A DNA stretch of 38,976 nucleotides from Flavobacteriales bacterium (GCA_002714185.1 PAWM01000003.1:79815-118790), one strand, 5' to 3'. Shown: positions 1 through 7,989, counted from the stretch's first letter. Translations and numbers: made by a program. The notes: generated from the sequence alone by a model not told the origin.

Positions 1-302
1 AAGAGTTTGAAATGGAATTAATTGATTATGGTTTAGAAGAGCTTGATGTTAGTGGAAATTTATGCAACATATTATGTCATTTTGAAAAATTTGGCGAAAT
101 GCAGGATAAATTAACTAAGATGTCATTGAAAATTAAATCTGCAGAAATTCAAAGAATTCCCCATAACACAAAAAAATTAACAACTGAAGAATCACTGAAA
201 ATATTAAATATTATAGAAAAATTTGAAGAAAATGACGATGTTCAAAAAGTTTTTCACAATCTTAATATTACTGAAGAAATAATTTCATTATTAGATGAAT
301 AG
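1..302 (+). CDS. yebC: YebC/PmpR family regulator, C-terminal part (gene starts before the window)
   Basis: The reading frame is already open at the left edge and ends at a TAG at 300-302, so only about the last 100 residues are seen. The visible part matches the end of the YebC/PmpR/TACO1 family: an acidic LEEL stretch near the edge, then a segment ending in the family-typical IPHNT, and a final helix with DDVQKVFHN. Family members act in transcription control or help ribosomes through difficult stretches such as proline runs. Which role applies here cannot be read from the sequence. The end overlaps the start of purD by 8 nt, which suggests co-transcription. An ATG at 12 is internal and not the true start. 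Confidence 0.88.
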   Translation, partial: EFEMELIDYGLEELDVSGNLCNILCHFEKFGEMQDKLTKMSLKIKSAEIQRIPHNTKKLTTEESLKILNIIEKFEENDDVQKVFHNLNITEEIISLLDE

Positions 303-1593
303 AAAAATGAATACTATAAATACTTTAATTCTAGGTTCTGGAGGAAGAGAACATGCTATTGCATACAAAATTTCTCAAAGCAAATTATTAAAAAATTTAT
401 ATGTTGCACCTGGTAACTCAGGAACATATAATATTGCAACTAATTTAGTTATTGACATAAATAATTATTTAGAAGTTAAAGCTATAATTATTGAAAAAAA
501 CATTGATTTATTAATTATTGGACCTGAGAATCCTTTGGTATCTGGCCTTCATAATAAATTATTGAATGATAATGACATTACTAATTTAAAAATTATAGGA
601 CCAAAAAAAGAGGGTGCAAAACTAGAAGGAAGTAAATTTTTTGCTAAAAAATTTATGGAAAAATATAAGATTCCAACTGCAGAATTCAGAAGCTTTGAAA
701 AAAAGGAATTTTCAGATGCTATTGATTATTTAAAAACTCTTTCGCCGCCATATGTTGTTAAAGCTGATGGATTAGCTGCAGGGAAAGGAGTATTTATTTG
801 CAAATCATTAAAGGAAGCAGAAAATGCAGTAAATGAAATGATAAATAAATCGAAATTTGGTGATGCCGGTAATACAATTGTAATTGAATCATTTCTAGAT
901 GGTACTGAATTATCTGTATTTATCTTAACTGATGGACATAGCTATAAAATTTTACCAAGTGCTAAGGATTATAAACGTATTGGTGAAAATGACACAGGTC
1001 TGAATACTGGTGGAATGGGAGCTATCTCTCCAGTACCTTTTTTAGATGAAAAGTTAATGTTAAAGATTAAAAATCAAATTATTGAACCGACATTAAAGGG
1101 TCTAAAAAATGAAGCCATTGATTTCTCAGGTTTTATTTTTTTCGGGTTAATTAATGTTAATGGTAATCCATATGTAATTGAATATAATGTTCGGCTAGGT
1201 GACCCTGAAACTCAAGTAATTTTACCTAGAATAAAATCTGATTTCTTAAAATTATTAATTAATATAGATAATCAAAGTGAATTTGAAAAAAATCAATTAC
1301 TTATTAATGAAGAAGCTACATCAACTGTTATTTTGACTTCCGGAGGATATCCTGAAAATTATCAAAAAGGTGCTCATGTGAAAGGTGTCGAAGATGTAAA
1401 AAATGCACTTATATTTCATGCAGGTATGAAAAAAGAAAAGGAAAAATACTTAACGAATGGAGGGAGGGTTTTATCAATAACTGGACAAGCACCAACATTA
1501 CAACAAGCTTTAAAAATAAGTTATAGCAATATTAAAAAAATAAAATTTAATAATGCATACTACCGAAAAGATATCGGATTTGATGTTACTTAA
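295..1593 (+). CDS. purD: Phosphoribosylamine-glycine ligase (GAR synthetase)
   Basis: PurD joins glycine to phosphoribosylamine using ATP, the second step of purine synthesis, in the cytosol. The N-terminal domain has the signature GSGGREHA (about residues 14-21), followed by the ATP-grasp stretch VVKADGLAAGKGV, and later NVRLGDPETQ with metal-binding Glu and Asn. The 432 residues are normal for the family. The given start overlaps yebC by 8 nt. A second in-frame ATG at 307 sits closer to the first beta strand and is about equally likely. A second purine gene, purQ, lies 1 kb downstream on the same strand, separated by a membrane-protein gene and a tiny gene on the other strand. Confidence 0.96.
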   Translation: MNRKMNTINTLILGSGGREHAIAYKISQSKLLKNLYVAPGNSGTYNIATNLVIDINNYLEVKAIIIEKNIDLLIIGPENPLVSGLHNKLLNDNDITNLKIIGPKKEGAKLEGSKFFAKKFMEKYKIPTAEFRSFEKKEFSDAIDYLKTLSPPYVVKADGLAAGKGVFICKSLKEAENAVNEMINKSKFGDAGNTIVIESFLDGTELSVFILTDGHSYKILPSAKDYKRIGENDTGLNTGGMGAISPVPFLDEKLMLKIKNQIIEPTLKGLKNEAIDFSGFIFFGLINVNGNPYVIEYNVRLGDPETQVILPRIKSDFLKLLINIDNQSEFEKNQLLINEEATSTVILTSGGYPENYQKGAHVKGVEDVKNALIFHAGMKKEKEKYLTNGGRVLSITGQAPTLQQALKISYSNIKKIKFNNAYYRKDIGFDVT

Positions 1594-1730
1594 ATGAATT
1601 TCTTTAAAGAGATAAAAAATCCAGCAGAAAATAATAAAACTAATAATAAGTTAAAATAATTACCTAATACAGGCAGAACGGTAAAAGATGTTTGAAATAA
1701 ATCACCCAAGCAGTAAAAAAAATCTGTCAT
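1590..1730 (-). CDS. Tiny single-helix membrane protein (46 aa), possibly DUF6341-like
   Basis: A 47-codon frame runs on the minus strand from an ATG at 1730 to a TAA at 1590-1592, overlapping the purD stop. The 46-residue product starts with an aromatic, amphipathic segment (MTDFFYCLGDLFQ), then a short LPVLGNYFN stretch, and one hydrophobic helix of about 18 residues ending in SLKKFI. A perfect TAAATTTG (Bacteroidota -7 type) lies on the same strand at 1757-1764, 26 nt before the start. Flavobacteria often carry a small membrane protein (DUF6341) beside purD and a DUF6427 gene. The layout and the aromatic start fit that pattern, but I can only suggest family membership. Function unknown. 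The frame is short, so chance cannot be ruled out. Confidence 0.6.
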   Translation of the reverse strand: MTDFFYCLGDLFQTSFTVLPVLGNYFNLLLVLLFSAGFFISLKKFI

Positions 1731-1756
1731 TATTGATATATTAAGTTTAATACAAA

Positions 1757-1764
1757 CAAATTTA
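1757..1764 (-). promoter_or_regulatory. -7 promoter element (TAAATTTG) for the tiny membrane protein
   Basis: On the minus strand this reads TAAATTTG, an exact match to the Bacteroidota -7 consensus TAnnTTTG. It lies 26 nt before the ATG at 1730. A TTTG at about the -33 position is closer than usual (15 nt spacer), so the upstream half is weak. Confidence 0.45.
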
Positions 1765-1793
1765 CTATATTATTTTAAACAAAAATATATGAA

Positions 1794-2582
1794 ATGTTGA
1801 AAATTCTTGGATTATTTTTTTTAATACTATTAAGTGGCTCCATATTAAATCACTCTATTATTCAAAACAGAACCATTAAAATTCCAAGCATAATTACTTT
1901 TATAGTTTTCGTCTTTTTATCACTACCACTTATTGAAAAATACAATAATTTGAATATAGCAATTAATCTTCTATTATTGACTTTAATATATACTCAAATA
2001 ATAAGTTTCCATGAATCAACCAGCCCTAAAAAAAAAATACTTAAAAGTGGTTTTTTTCTAGGTTTAATGAGCTTAATAAATACAGATTTTTTTTTATTTT
2101 TTTTACTTATTTTTTTTACTTTAATCTATTATAACCAAATAAGTTGGAGACACTTATCAGTTCTATTAATTGGTGTTATCTATCCATGGTTGATTTATTA
2201 TAGTTTACACTTTATTAATTTTAATTTACAGCTTGATATATATAATAATCATAGTCTAAAAGAAGAGAATATTTATCATTTTCAAGATAATTTCATTCAT
2301 TTATTTGTCACATTAATAATCTTAACACTTTCATTAAAAGAACTATCTATAAATTTTTATAAAAAAAGTGAACAAGCAAAAAAAGCTTTTAATGTACTTT
2401 TTGTACTTGCATTCTTAATTTTATTTCACTTGATGCTGTTTCAGTCATTAACAATTCTTTACTTCTTGATAGTGCCATTTACTATAATAGTTTCCAATTA
2501 TTTAATTTATATTAAATCAAAAAAAATACAAACATTTTTACTAGGTTTGTTACTTATATCATTTATGTTTAAATTTTTATAA
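1794..2582 (+). CDS. Polytopic membrane protein, DUF6427-like
   Basis: The 262-residue product is almost entirely hydrophobic, with about 8-9 likely membrane helices and short basic loops (SPKKKILKSG near residue 80; SKKIQ near the end). The middle block FFLGLMSLINTDFFLF followed by ISWRHLSVLLIGVIYPWL resembles the flavobacterial DUF6427 family, whose genes often sit near purD. Function is unknown. The start at 1794 is the first Met; no ribosome binding site is visible, which is normal in this phylum. It ends two bases before the purQ start, so the two are probably translated from one message. Long T and A runs in the gene (for example around 2090-2115) make it a place where sequencing slips would show, but the frame is intact. 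Confidence 0.7.
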   Translation: MLKILGLFFLILLSGSILNHSIIQNRTIKIPSIITFIVFVFLSLPLIEKYNNLNIAINLLLLTLIYTQIISFHESTSPKKKILKSGFFLGLMSLINTDFFLFFLLIFFTLIYYNQISWRHLSVLLIGVIYPWLIYYSLHFINFNLQLDIYNNHSLKEENIYHFQDNFIHLFVTLIILTLSLKELSINFYKKSEQAKKAFNVLFVLAFLILFHLMLFQSLTILYFLIVPFTIIVSNYLIYIKSKKIQTFLLGLLLISFMFKFL

Positions 2583-2584
2583 TT

Positions 2585-3286
2585 ATGACTTTTGGTGTTG
2601 TTGTGTTCCCAGGCTCTAATTGCGATGAAGATGCAGTATATGCATTAAAAAATATTTTAGGACAGAATGTCGTTAAATTATGGCATAAAGATTCGAACTT
2701 TAAAAATGTGGATTTTATAATTCTGCCTGGTGGATTTTCCTATGGTGACTATTTGAGATCAGGTGCTATTGCAAAATTTTCTCCAATAATGGATAAAATA
2801 ATTGAATTTGCTAATAATGGAGGATTTGTTCTTGGAATTTGTAATGGTTTTCAAATTTTATGTGAGGCTAATTTATTACCTGGTACATTAATCCGAAATG
2901 AAAATCATAATTTTATTTGCAAAAATATTTTTATTAAACCCCAGCATAATCTTACTATTTTTACTGAAAATACTGGAAAGAAAGGTGTGTTTAAGATACC
3001 AATTGCACATGCTGAAGGTTGCTATTATGCTAATGAAAATACATTACAAGAAATTATTGATAATAAACAAATTATTTTTAAATACTGTAATGAAAATGGT
3101 GAAATAAACAAAAGTGCTAATCCAAATGGATCATTAAAAAATATTGCAGGTATTTGCAATGCGAACAGAAACGTTTTTGGTATGATGCCTCACCCTGAAA
3201 GAGCATGTGATCCAAAACTAAATAATATAGACGGTAAACTGATTTTAGAAGGTGCAATAAGAATATTTAGAGATATGGGGAAGTAA
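2585..3286 (+). CDS. purQ: Phosphoribosylformylglycinamidine synthase, glutaminase subunit
   Basis: PurQ releases ammonia from glutamine for the FGAM synthase complex, the fourth step of purine synthesis. The 233 residues form a class I glutamine amidotransferase: nucleophile Cys86 in GICNGFQIL, an early VVVFPGSNCDED strand, the SYGDYLRSG loop, and the His/Glu pair in MMPHPERA near the end. This is the separate small subunit, so PurL and PurS must be encoded elsewhere; many other bacteria fuse these activities in one large PurL. The start at 2585 follows the upstream stop by two bases. The last three codons form one arm of an inverted repeat (see 3276-3339). Confidence 0.95.
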   Translation: MTFGVVVFPGSNCDEDAVYALKNILGQNVVKLWHKDSNFKNVDFIILPGGFSYGDYLRSGAIAKFSPIMDKIIEFANNGGFVLGICNGFQILCEANLLPGTLIRNENHNFICKNIFIKPQHNLTIFTENTGKKGVFKIPIAHAEGCYYANENTLQEIIDNKQIIFKYCNENGEINKSANPNGSLKNIAGICNANRNVFGMMPHPERACDPKLNNIDGKLILEGAIRIFRDMGK

Positions 3287-3339
3287 TTAATTCCATATCA
3301 TAGCACCGATTAATTAATTATTAATTAACAACTTCCCCA
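3276..3339 (+). repeat. Inverted repeat spanning the purQ stop codon
   Basis: The left arm (3276-3292) reads TGGGGAAGTAATTAATT and includes the last codons and stop of purQ. The right arm (3323-3339) is its reverse complement at 15 of 17 positions, with an unbroken 9-bp GC-containing end (TGGGGAAGT/ACTTCCCCA). The loop is about 30 nt. There is no T-run after it, so it is not a standard intrinsic terminator; it may be a 3'-end stabilising hairpin. Confidence 0.6.
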
Positions 3340-3437
3340 CCCCAATACTATCTCTACTATATAATAAACAATTATCGTGCCAAACATAATTAGAACAACA
3401 TTTATAACTATATAGTATATCCTCGTTGAAAATTAAA

Positions 3438-4145
3438 TTATGAAAAATGACTAATATATAATTGTTTCCTATAGATATATCCTAATACTCTAGGGTCTAT
3501 ATTATCAATTAATATTTTTTTAATTGAATACATCTCATCTTCTAGATCTAAAGATTGAGATTGAGTATTAAGTAACAACTCTATAATTGATGGGTCAAAA
3601 TTAAAAAGAAAAGAAAAATTTTTTCTAATAATTGATGAGGAAATGGAAAGTAATGGCGCATCAATTAATTGATGATGTGAAAAATCTTTCATTTGATTTT
3701 TAACTGATTTCAACTGAAAGTCTATTGTTTCTGAATTACCACGTCTATATACAAATAATTTAAAATTATTTAATATAAACTCTGAATTTCTCCATTCACA
3801 ATTTAAAAGGCTTTTATAGTTATCAAGTCCTAAAATTATAGCAAAGTCATATTTATTTGTATATTTTTCCAGAATGTATTGAAGTGTCTGATAAGTATAA
3901 TTAGGTGATTTTAATTTGAACTCTAAATCCGAAGCATATAGCTTTTCATAATCATTAACTGCAATATTTACCATGTTAAACCTGTCTTGCTTAGAAGAAA
4001 TTTCTTCTGATTTTTTGAACGGACTTACAGGAGTAACGATAAACCAAATTTGATCAAATAATGACTCAATACTTTTGGCTAAATGAATATGACCTTTATG
4101 AATAGGGTCGAATGTTCCAAATAACAAGCCTATTTTCATGAACAA
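3438..4145 (-). CDS. nadD: Nicotinate-nucleotide adenylyltransferase
   Basis: NadD adenylates nicotinate mononucleotide in NAD synthesis. The N-terminal GLLFGTFDPIHKGHIHLA holds the nucleotidyltransferase (T/H)xGH signature, PVSPFKK follows, and SISSSIIRKN is the late ISSTxIR motif. At 235 residues it is longer than the usual 190-200: about 30 extra residues, rich in Leu, Ser and acidic residues, lie between ISSSIIR and the final YIYRKQLY. The start overlaps the end of gmk by 10 nt, and the order yicC-gmk-nadD is common in flavobacteria, so the three are likely one operon. A Met two codons later (MKIGLLFG) is the start most relatives would use. Confidence 0.93.
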   Translation of the reverse strand: MFMKIGLLFGTFDPIHKGHIHLAKSIESLFDQIWFIVTPVSPFKKSEEISSKQDRFNMVNIAVNDYEKLYASDLEFKLKSPNYTYQTLQYILEKYTNKYDFAIILGLDNYKSLLNCEWRNSEFILNNFKLFVYRRGNSETIDFQLKSVKNQMKDFSHHQLIDAPLLSISSSIIRKNFSFLFNFDPSIIELLLNTQSQSLDLEDEMYSIKKILIDNIDPRVLGYIYRKQLYISHFS

Positions 4146-4714
4146 ATAAATGTATTTACTAAACTATATATCTTTTTTTTAGATAAATCTAAATCATCAT
4201 TGACTAATTGATAGTCCATCTCCTTTCCAATAGATATTTCGTGTTTCATTTTATTAACTCTAAAATCAATTTCATTCACTGAATCCGAACCTCTACTAAT
4301 TAATCTTTCTCTAGCAATTAAAATTGATGGAGTTTGTATAAAAATACTAGCAGCATTATGATTAAAGAATTTTTTTATTGACAAAGCCCCGTAGACATCA
4401 ACATCAAATAAAATATTTTTACCGGAATTTAATATTTCTAATGTCTTGCTTTTAAGTGTACCATAAAAGTGGTCTTCATATACTTCTTCCCACTCTAAAA
4501 AATCATTTGCTTGTATTCTTTTTTTAAATTCATGAAGTGGAAGAAAAAAATAATGTTTTCCATCAACTTCATAGTCTCTTTTACTTCTACTACAAGCAGA
4601 AATTGAAAATTTTAAATTTAATTCTTCACAAGAAAGAAGGTGATTAATTAAGGTGGTTTTACCTACACCACTAGATCCTGAAATAATAATTATTTTATTT
4701 GAGTTTAACATCAT
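4136..4714 (-). CDS. gmk: Guanylate kinase
   Basis: Phosphorylates GMP to GDP with ATP. The P-loop SGSSGVGKT is at residues 12-20, followed by the GMP-binding SRSKRDYEVDGKHYFF segment, the EWEEVYEDHFYGT stretch, and ILFDVDVYGALSIKK. The 192-residue length is standard. The ATG overlaps the yicC stop by 4 nt, and the end overlaps nadD by 10 nt, typical of a tightly coupled operon. In the family's usual start the first Met is directly before a few polar residues; here MM is followed by LNSNK, so either Met could start. Confidence 0.95.
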   Translation of the reverse strand: MMLNSNKIIIISGSSGVGKTTLINHLLSCEELNLKFSISACSRSKRDYEVDGKHYFFLPLHEFKKRIQANDFLEWEEVYEDHFYGTLKSKTLEILNSGKNILFDVDVYGALSIKKFFNHNAASIFIQTPSILIARERLISRGSDSVNEIDFRVNKMKHEISIGKEMDYQLVNDDLDLSKKKIYSLVNTFICS

Positions 4715-5565
4715 ACAATATTTAATAATTGTTCTTTTGTTTTTTCAATTTGCTCTTTCATTAAAACAACAAGCTTTTGGATTTCAAAATTATTTGCTTT
4801 AGAGCCAATAGTATTTATTTCTCTTAAAATTTCTTGAGATATAAAATTTAATTTTTTTCCAACAACTAATTCATTTTTTAAAACTTCTAAAAAAAAATTA
4901 CAATGATGCTGCAGGCGGATTCTTTCCTCCGTAATATCATTTTTTTCAAAATAATATATCATTTCTGACTCTAGTTTTGCACGGGAATAGTCTGCTTTTT
5001 GTGTTTTTAATTCATTATAAATTTTAGATTTTTTTAATTTTAACCTTTTTAATTCCAGTGGTCTTAACTGTTTTATAATTTTTAAAATTATTTTAATATA
5101 ATTTTTTATTTCTCTGATTAATACGCGACCTTCTTTTTTTCTGTAATTATTGAGTTTCTTAACCTCAATTTGTACAATTTTTAATATTTCTTTTTCAAAA
5201 TTATTATTAATGTTTAATTTCTGATTGTAAAATATATCTGGTAAATGTACAACAGCATTTAAAATAGCATCAGAATTCACATCTGGCATAATTTTTTTAA
5301 TTTTCTGAATATATGAATCGATTTTTGATTTATTTAATGCCTTATTTGAAAAATCAGATTGCTCTAGGATAGATAATGATATTTTACCTCTTACTAACTC
5401 TTTAATCACTAATTTTCGTAAATCGGTTTCTAAATGAACTAAATAAAAAGGAATCTTAATGTTTAAATCTAATCCTTTTGAGCTATTTAAAGACTTAATA
5501 ACAAGTGAGTAATTATTATTATTAATTTTAAAATCTTTTTTTATATAACCTGTCATTGAAATCAT
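4711..5565 (-). CDS. yicC: YicC family endoribonuclease-like protein
   Basis: The protein starts with ISMTGYIKKDF, the family mark of YicC (SMTGF/Y), and ends with the DUF1732 region ILREINTIGSKANNFEIQKLVVLMKEQIEKTKEQLLNI. Between them are long charged helices, LRPLELKRLKLKKSKIYNEL, and the EEIRLxxH-like ITEERIRLQHH. E. coli YicC is an RNase that clips small RNAs. I chose the ATG at 5565 (284 aa); an ATG at 5607 would add 14 mostly aromatic and hydrophobic residues not seen in relatives. It overlaps gmk by 4 nt. It is a likely RNA-processing gene, though its substrate here is unknown. Confidence 0.88.
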   Translation of the reverse strand: MISMTGYIKKDFKINNNNYSLVIKSLNSSKGLDLNIKIPFYLVHLETDLRKLVIKELVRGKISLSILEQSDFSNKALNKSKIDSYIQKIKKIMPDVNSDAILNAVVHLPDIFYNQKLNINNNFEKEILKIVQIEVKKLNNYRKKEGRVLIREIKNYIKIILKIIKQLRPLELKRLKLKKSKIYNELKTQKADYSRAKLESEMIYYFEKNDITEERIRLQHHCNFFLEVLKNELVVGKKLNFISQEILREINTIGSKANNFEIQKLVVLMKEQIEKTKEQLLNIV

Positions 5566-5613
5566 AAGAAAATAGTAATAATGATTTACAATATACAAAA
5601 GGTGCATTAATGA

Positions 5614-6486
5614 TTAATGTCTTTTAATAACAAAATATACTCCTGTAAAAATAAGAATAGCTGAAAATAGTTTAATAACAGTTAAAATATCTTTTCCAAA
5701 GATAATAGATATTATAGTTGCTAAAAGAGGTTGCAAATAAATATAAAACGCAACAGATGAAGCTTTAAGGTTAGAAATTGCATATATATTTAAAAAATAT
5801 GCTCCACAAGTTGTAAATAATACAACATATAATATTTTTAAGTATATATTCATAGGAATAATAGAAAAATTGATTTGGGTGAAATCAGACCATGTTATTG
5901 GTAATAAAATTAATAAGCCTATTATAAATACTGTTTTTAAAACAGTAATTGGATGATACTTGACCATCATAGATTTTATTAAAATTAAATAAACAGCATA
6001 TGAAGTAGCATTTATAAAAACTAAAAAATCTCCTAAATTATTAATACTAAATCTAAAATTTCCATTTGTAATTAATAACGAGGCTCCTAATAGCCCACAC
6101 ATTACTCCAAATAGAGATTTAGTAGTAAAATGCTCTTTAAGAAAAAAGAGAGAGATTACATATACTATTACGGGAGTTGAAATCATAATCAAAGAAGCAT
6201 TTATTGGAGTTGTTAAATTTAGTCCCTCAAAAAAACACAACATATTTACCACTATACCAAATAATGCACACAAACAAAGGTACATGAGGTCTTTTGAAGC
6301 TAATTTTTCTTTAATAAAAGAAAAATGAATTATAAAAAATATAATTCCTGCACCAAATACTCTAATCAAAATAAATGCTTTAGGGGAAACATATAGTGGC
6401 ATTACATCCTTAGCAAGGATATAATTAATTGCATATATAGCATTTGCTAAAATTAATGCTAAATGTGAATATATAAGTCTATTCAT
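5614..6486 (-). CDS. EamA-family (drug/metabolite) transporter
   Basis: The 290 residues contain ten predicted membrane helices in two repeats of five, as in the EamA half-domains of the drug/metabolite transporter superfamily. Visible features are an early INYILAKDVMP, RVFGAGIIFF, the first-half TPINASLIMISTPVIVY, and the second-half TTCGAYFLNIYAI and YIYLQPLLATIISIIFGKD. Substrate cannot be predicted; relatives export amino acids or metabolites. A good promoter (TTTG-N20-TATTTTTG) lies at 6525-6556 on the same strand, reaching into the first codons of the divergent gene at 6540. It ends 48 nt before the chosen yicC start and may be co-transcribed with that operon. Confidence 0.88.
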   Translation of the reverse strand: MNRLIYSHLALILANAIYAINYILAKDVMPLYVSPKAFILIRVFGAGIIFFIIHFSFIKEKLASKDLMYLCLCALFGIVVNMLCFFEGLNLTTPINASLIMISTPVIVYVISLFFLKEHFTTKSLFGVMCGLLGASLLITNGNFRFSINNLGDFLVFINATSYAVYLILIKSMMVKYHPITVLKTVFIIGLLILLPITWSDFTQINFSIIPMNIYLKILYVVLFTTCGAYFLNIYAISNLKASSVAFYIYLQPLLATIISIIFGKDILTVIKLFSAILIFTGVYFVIKRH

Positions 6487-6514
6487 TTGATACTACTAAT
6501 TAATATACTTTTTT

Positions 6515-6522
6515 TAAATTTG
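6515..6522 (+). promoter_or_regulatory. -7 promoter element (TAAATTTG) for the PLP enzyme gene
   Basis: Exact match to TAnnTTTG, 17 nt before the ATG at 6540, predicting a leader of about 12 nt. The nearest TTTG upstream (6486-6489) gives a 25-nt spacer, a little long. Confidence 0.55.
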
Positions 6523-6524
6523 AA

Positions 6525-6556
6525 CAAAAATAAAATATTATGAAATTTGGCACAAA
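6525..6556 (-). promoter_or_regulatory. Bacteroidota-type promoter for the EamA gene
   Basis: On the minus strand TTTG (6553-6556) is followed after 20 nt by TATTTTTG (6525-6532), matching both halves of the Bacteroidota consensus TTTG/TAnnTTTG at a normal spacing. It faces the plus-strand element at 6515-6522, so the start point of each transcript falls at or inside the other element. Confidence 0.55.
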
Positions 6557-7691
6557 AGTTATCCACTCTGGATTAAAAACTGATGTAGCTACTGGAGCTA
6601 TAATTACACCTATATATCAAACATCAACATATGTTCAAAAAAAACCTGGGGAAAATTTAGGATATGAATACTCACGCACAGCAAATCCAACAAGAACAGC
6701 ACTAGAGCAAAGTATTGCATCCATCGAAAATGGTAAGTTTGCTATATGTTATTCAAGTGGGATGGGAGCAGCGGATGCAATAATAAAATTGCTAAAGCCT
6801 GGTAATACAATTGTATCTAATAAAGATATTTACGGGGGAACTTATAGAATGTTTGAACAAGTCTTTACTAATTTTGGATTAAAATTTAAATATACAGATT
6901 TAAAAAATCCAAAAAACTTACTTGATGAAATTAACAGTGAAACAAAATTAATTTGGCTGGAAACACCTTCTAACCCATTATTAGAAATAATTAATATCAA
7001 AGCAATAAAAAAATTAATCGACAAAAGAAAAGATATAATAATAGTTGTAGATAATACGTTTGCTAGCCCTGCATTACAAAATCCACTAAATCTTGGAGCT
7101 GATATTGTATTACATTCTGCAACAAAATATTTAGGAGGTCACTCAGATTTAGTTATGGGAGCACTTATTACTAATAACAAAACATTATATAATAAATTAT
7201 TTTTAATCACAAAAAGTTGCGGTGCAGTACCAGGCCCGATGGATTGTTTTCTTGCACTAAGAGGCATCAAAACTTTAGATGTTAGAATGCAAAAACATTG
7301 TAAAAATGCACATAAAATAAATCAATTTTTATCTAATTGTAGTAAAATTGGAAATATCTACTGGCCAGGCAGAAGAAATCATCCAAACCATCTAGTTGCA
7401 AAAAAACAAATGAAAGATTTCGGAGGCATGATGTCATTTACACTTAAAAATAACTCATTTAATAATGCTGTTAAAATTATAAAAAATACTAAATTATTTA
7501 AACTTGCTGAATCATTAGGGGGAGTAGAATCTTTAATATCTCATCCTGCATCTATGACACATGCAAGTATTCCAAAGAAAGAACGAGAAAAAAATAATTT
7601 ATCTGAATCTCTAATTAGAATTAGTATTGGTATTGAAGATCATGAAGATTTAATTAAGGACTTATCACAAGCAATTAATAAAATAAATTAA
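6540..7691 (+). CDS. Cystathionine gamma-synthase/gamma-lyase family PLP enzyme
   Basis: A trans-sulfuration enzyme of the Cys/Met metabolism PLP-dependent family. PLP would bind Lys196 in SATKYLGGHSD; other marks are YEYSRTANPTR (41-53), the phosphate-binding SSGMGA (72-77), ETPSNPLLE (141-149), VDNTFASP (170-177) and SLGGVESLISHPASMTHA near the end. The 383 residues are standard. Sequence alone does not separate cystathionine gamma-lyase (makes cysteine), gamma-synthase (makes cystathionine for methionine) and methionine gamma-lyase; the SLGGVESLISHPAxMTH block is shared by the first two. It stands alone, with its own promoter, divergent from the EamA transporter. Confidence 0.9.
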   Translation: MKFGTKVIHSGLKTDVATGAIITPIYQTSTYVQKKPGENLGYEYSRTANPTRTALEQSIASIENGKFAICYSSGMGAADAIIKLLKPGNTIVSNKDIYGGTYRMFEQVFTNFGLKFKYTDLKNPKNLLDEINSETKLIWLETPSNPLLEIINIKAIKKLIDKRKDIIIVVDNTFASPALQNPLNLGADIVLHSATKYLGGHSDLVMGALITNNKTLYNKLFLITKSCGAVPGPMDCFLALRGIKTLDVRMQKHCKNAHKINQFLSNCSKIGNIYWPGRRNHPNHLVAKKQMKDFGGMMSFTLKNNSFNNAVKIIKNTKLFKLAESLGGVESLISHPASMTHASIPKKEREKNNLSESLIRISIGIEDHEDLIKDLSQAINKIN

Positions 7692-7928
7692 TTAAATTCC
7701 AATAAAAACTATTTTTATTATAAATAGCTGGTAAAAGTCGCTAAAATAATAAAAAAAATAATCTAAAGTACTGACTGTGAGATAGTTAAGTGATCTGTTA
7801 TTCAATGCACAATTTGATGTTAATAAAACTGTTATTTTTAATAAAAAAAAATATACTTAACAGATTTAAAATCTTGAAATATAATTTTTTTTAATAAATT
7901 TTAAAACTACGATGAAATTTAAAAATTA
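7692..7928 (+). other. Gene-free stretch between the PLP enzyme and the small-protein genes
   Basis: About 300 bases up to 7989 carry no convincing gene on either strand. Just after the stop there is an AT-only hairpin at 7701-7719 (8-bp arms AATAAAAA/TTTTTATT, 3-nt loop) that could weakly aid termination. A copy of ATCTGTTA near 7794 has its inverse TAACAGAT near 7859, probably chance in such AT-rich DNA. The promoter of the next gene starts at 7929. Confidence 0.5.
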
Positions 7929-7961
7929 TTTGGAAATCAATAATAAGGATTCTTAAATTTG
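7929..7961 (+). promoter_or_regulatory. Strong Bacteroidota-type promoter for the first small membrane protein
   Basis: TTTG at 7929-7932 is followed after 21 nt by TAAATTTG at 7954-7961; both match the Bacteroidota -33/-7 consensus with normal spacing. It lies 28 nt before the ATG at 7990. This is the clearest two-part plus-strand promoter in the window. Confidence 0.7.
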
Positions 7962-7989
7962 CGATTGTAATAACTAAAAAATTTTTGTT

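Noticed and set aside
3325-3387. Minus-strand 20-codon hydrophobic frame after nadD
   Set aside because: It has a helix-like composition, and the frame extends a little upstream without a usable start, but it is too short and overlaps the inverted repeat; it may be a gene remnant at most.
5566-5607. Longer start for yicC at 5607
   Set aside because: It would add 14 aromatic and hydrophobic residues before the family-typical MISMTGY start, which relatives lack.
7701-7719. Intrinsic terminator after the PLP enzyme gene
   Set aside because: The hairpin is made only of A-T pairs with a 3-nt loop and no clean T-run, so it is too weak to call.
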